The notes under the pieces: generated by a model
Told to the model about the DNA's origin: nothing
What the model saw: the letters and a program-made list of their open reading frames with translations, nothing else
Database searches by the model: none
Assembly (NCBI GenBank): GCA_002342365.1
Contig: DDPV01000015.1
Span: forward strand, 43,635 to 58,082
Direction: 5' to 3'
DNA length: 14,448 bases
From: Burkholderiales bacterium UBA2459
GTDB taxonomy: Bacteria; Pseudomonadota; Gammaproteobacteria; Burkholderiales; Burkholderiaceae_E
Position numbers and translations under genes: made by a program
Shown: piece after piece, positions 13,199 through 14,448 of the stretch
Layout of the letters: each line of letters begins with the position of its first letter
Position numbering within the stretch: the stretch's first letter is position 1

Positions 13199-13891
13199 AT
13201 GGTCCGCATCGGTGACAGCTTGAAGGGTCAGCGGGTTTTGATTACCCAGTCGAAAGCGTTCATGGGCCCGGCTCTTTGCGAATGCTTCGAAAATCACGGG
13301 GCAAGGGTCATTGCCGACAACACCAACCCGCAAGATGCGCCTGCGTTTGCAGCGATGGCCGAGGCGGTGGTTGCGCAAGGCCCAATCGATGCGGTGATTG
13401 CGAATCTGGCCCTTCCCTCACCGCAAACCCGCTGTCATCAGGTGTCAGATGAGGAGTGGCGCTCGGTGTTTGCGGCCCTGGTTGATCCATTGCCAGGGAT
13501 TGCGCGAGGCTTTTTTCCTTCGATGATTGCGCGAAAGCAGGGCAAGCTTTTGGTCATGGGCAGTGCAACAGCCCTGCGCGGTCAACGCAATGTTTCAAGC
13601 TATGCCGCGGCGCGCGGCGCGCAACTAGCCTGGGTGCGTGCAGTCGGCGTTGAGATGGCTATGCATCAAGTCCACGTCAATTTGATCGCTCAAAACTTTG
13701 TTGAAAATCCGACCTACTATCCGCCTGAGGTTCAAGCCCTTGAGGCGTTCCAGGAAAGATTAAAACGTGAGGTCCCACTTGGTCGGCTTGCGACGCCGCA
13801 AGAAGACGCCTTGTTCGCCGTTTTCCTGGTCTCGCGCGAAGTCAATTTTTTCGCAGGTCAGGCATTTCCCTTTGCCGGAGGTTGGGTTTAA
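13199..13891 (+). CDS. SDR-fold enzyme with halohydrin dehalogenase signatures
   Basis: A 230-residue protein of the short-chain dehydrogenase fold that lacks the TGxxxGxG cofactor motif. At that position it reads T16-QSKA-F21-M-G23, which is the T-X4-F/Y-X-G motif of halohydrin dehalogenases. The catalytic set is Ser122, Tyr135 and Arg139 (GSATA, SSYAAARGAQ). This is S-X12-Y-X3-R with Arg where true dehydrogenases have Lys, and the spacing is the same as Ser132/Tyr145/Arg149 of HheC. IAQNFVENPTYYPPE (163-177) aligns with the halide-site loop of HheC, and the end FPFAGGWV is also similar. Such enzymes convert vicinal haloalcohols to epoxides plus halide without NAD(P). The ATG at 13199 has GGGGAG nine bases upstream; the frame is open back to a TTG at 13133. 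The gene lies 36 bases before a Bug receptor gene. The activity is inferred, not shown. Confidence 0.85.
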   Translation: MVRIGDSLKGQRVLITQSKAFMGPALCECFENHGARVIADNTNPQDAPAFAAMAEAVVAQGPIDAVIANLALPSPQTRCHQVSDEEWRSVFAALVDPLPGIARGFFPSMIARKQGKLLVMGSATALRGQRNVSSYAAARGAQLAWVRAVGVEMAMHQVHVNLIAQNFVENPTYYPPEVQALEAFQERLKREVPLGRLATPQEDALFAVFLVSREVNFFAGQAFPFAGGWV

Positions 13892-13927
13892 GCTCGGTCT
13901 ATCCACGCGAAACAAGGAGATCGCAGC

Positions 13928-14448
13928 ATGCCAAGACCAAATAACCCAAAGATCAGCGCAAACCCTCAGCGACACGCAACCCGATCGCTGATCCGGGGTC
14001 TGGCCGCAGGTCTGCTGGCATCAGGGTTGGCATGGGGTTTGGTCGGGACCCAGGCCATGGCGCAGTCAGCCAGTGCCTGGCCCGGTGGTAAGCCGATTCG
14101 CCTGATTTCTCCCTTTCCCCCGGGTGGCACCACAGACCAGCTTGCCCGTCTTGTCGCTCAACCGCTGTCTCAGGCTCTGGGCACGCAGGTACTGGTGGAG
14201 AATCGTGCAGGGGGCAATGGTTCGATCGGCACGCTTGCTGCTGCCAAAGCACCGCCCGATGGTCATACCTTCGTTTTTGTCTTCGATACGCATGCGACCA
14301 ACCCGAGCCTGATTCCCAATATCGCTTACGACACCCGCAACGATCTCACGCCGGTGATGTTGATTGCCACCGGCGCGATGGTAATTGTTGCGCACAAGTC
14401 CCAGCCCCAGCGCAGCTTTTCCGAGCTTGTGAAGTCAGCCAAATCATC
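13928..14448 (+). CDS. Bug/TctC-family periplasmic solute-binding protein (5' part, cut by window edge)
   Basis: The first 173 codons of a tripartite tricarboxylate-type receptor that runs off the window; full members have about 320-330 residues. A signal peptide with a long basic n-region covers residues 1-45, with probable cleavage AMA|QS. The mature part shows the family's ligand-loop motif SPFPPGGTTDQLARL (61-75), then VLVENRAGGNGSIG (88-101) and AKAPPDGHTF (106-115). THATNPSLIPN and ATGAMVIVAHKS are also characteristic. Bug proteins bind carboxylates or similar small ligands and occur in huge numbers in Burkholderiales, mostly without a cognate permease nearby. AAGGAGA at 13914-13920, seven bases before the ATG, is a strong ribosome-binding site. 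The 36-base gap to the halohydrin-dehalogenase-like gene suggests one transcript, with the receptor possibly sensing or taking up a related compound. Confidence 0.92.
   Translation, partial: MPRPNNPKISANPQRHATRSLIRGLAAGLLASGLAWGLVGTQAMAQSASAWPGGKPIRLISPFPPGGTTDQLARLVAQPLSQALGTQVLVENRAGGNGSIGTLAAAKAPPDGHTFVFVFDTHATNPSLIPNIAYDTRNDLTPVMLIATGAMVIVAHKSQPQRSFSELVKSAKS

Overview
The window looks like chromosomal DNA of a betaproteobacterium, most likely of the order Burkholderiales. The best taxonomic clue is the Bug/TctC-type solute-binding protein at the right edge, a family greatly expanded in that group. The Pol IV insertion and the arrangement of the Liv-type transporter fit the same placement. 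I see no phage genes, transposases, integrases, CRISPR arrays, rRNA or tRNA. Coding is dense, and no gene-free stretch exceeds about 215 bases.

Layout, left to right. An ECF sigma factor (minus strand) is separated by a 214-base divergent spacer from a two-gene plus-strand unit. That unit pairs a penicillin-binding-protein-fold serine hydrolase with a PLP/zinc enzyme of the D-threonine aldolase / D-serine dehydratase class. A stand-alone TerB-like protein follows, convergent with a DNA polymerase IV gene (dinB, minus). Divergent from dinB is a complete branched-chain-amino-acid-type ABC importer: binding protein, one fused LivH-LivM permease, LivG and LivF. The last three genes are joined by ATGA overlaps or sit close together. 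Convergent to it is a minus-strand pair, an M20 amidohydrolase overlapping a SOUL haem-binding-like exported protein. Divergent from that pair is an exported Spy/CpxP-like (LTxxQ) protein. A strong hairpin follows, then an atypical short-chain dehydrogenase-fold enzyme, then the 5' part of a Bug-family periplasmic binding protein cut by the window edge.

Working together: the LivHM/G/F system should import an organic solute, probably an amino acid, amide or small carboxylate. The neighbouring M20 amidohydrolase would release acyl groups or amino acids from amides in the cytoplasm, though it is transcribed separately. The serine hydrolase and the D-amino-acid-type PLP enzyme look like a short pathway in which the first releases a product the second could use.

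The most notable item is the SDR-fold gene at 13199-13891. It lacks the glycine-rich NAD(P)-binding motif of normal SDRs. Instead it shows both signatures I know as diagnostic of halohydrin dehalogenases: T-X4-F-X-G at residues 16-23 and S-X12-Y-X3-R at 122/135/139. It lies 36 bases upstream of the Bug receptor, a possible dehalogenation-plus-uptake unit. All family assignments come from reading motifs by eye; no database search was run.
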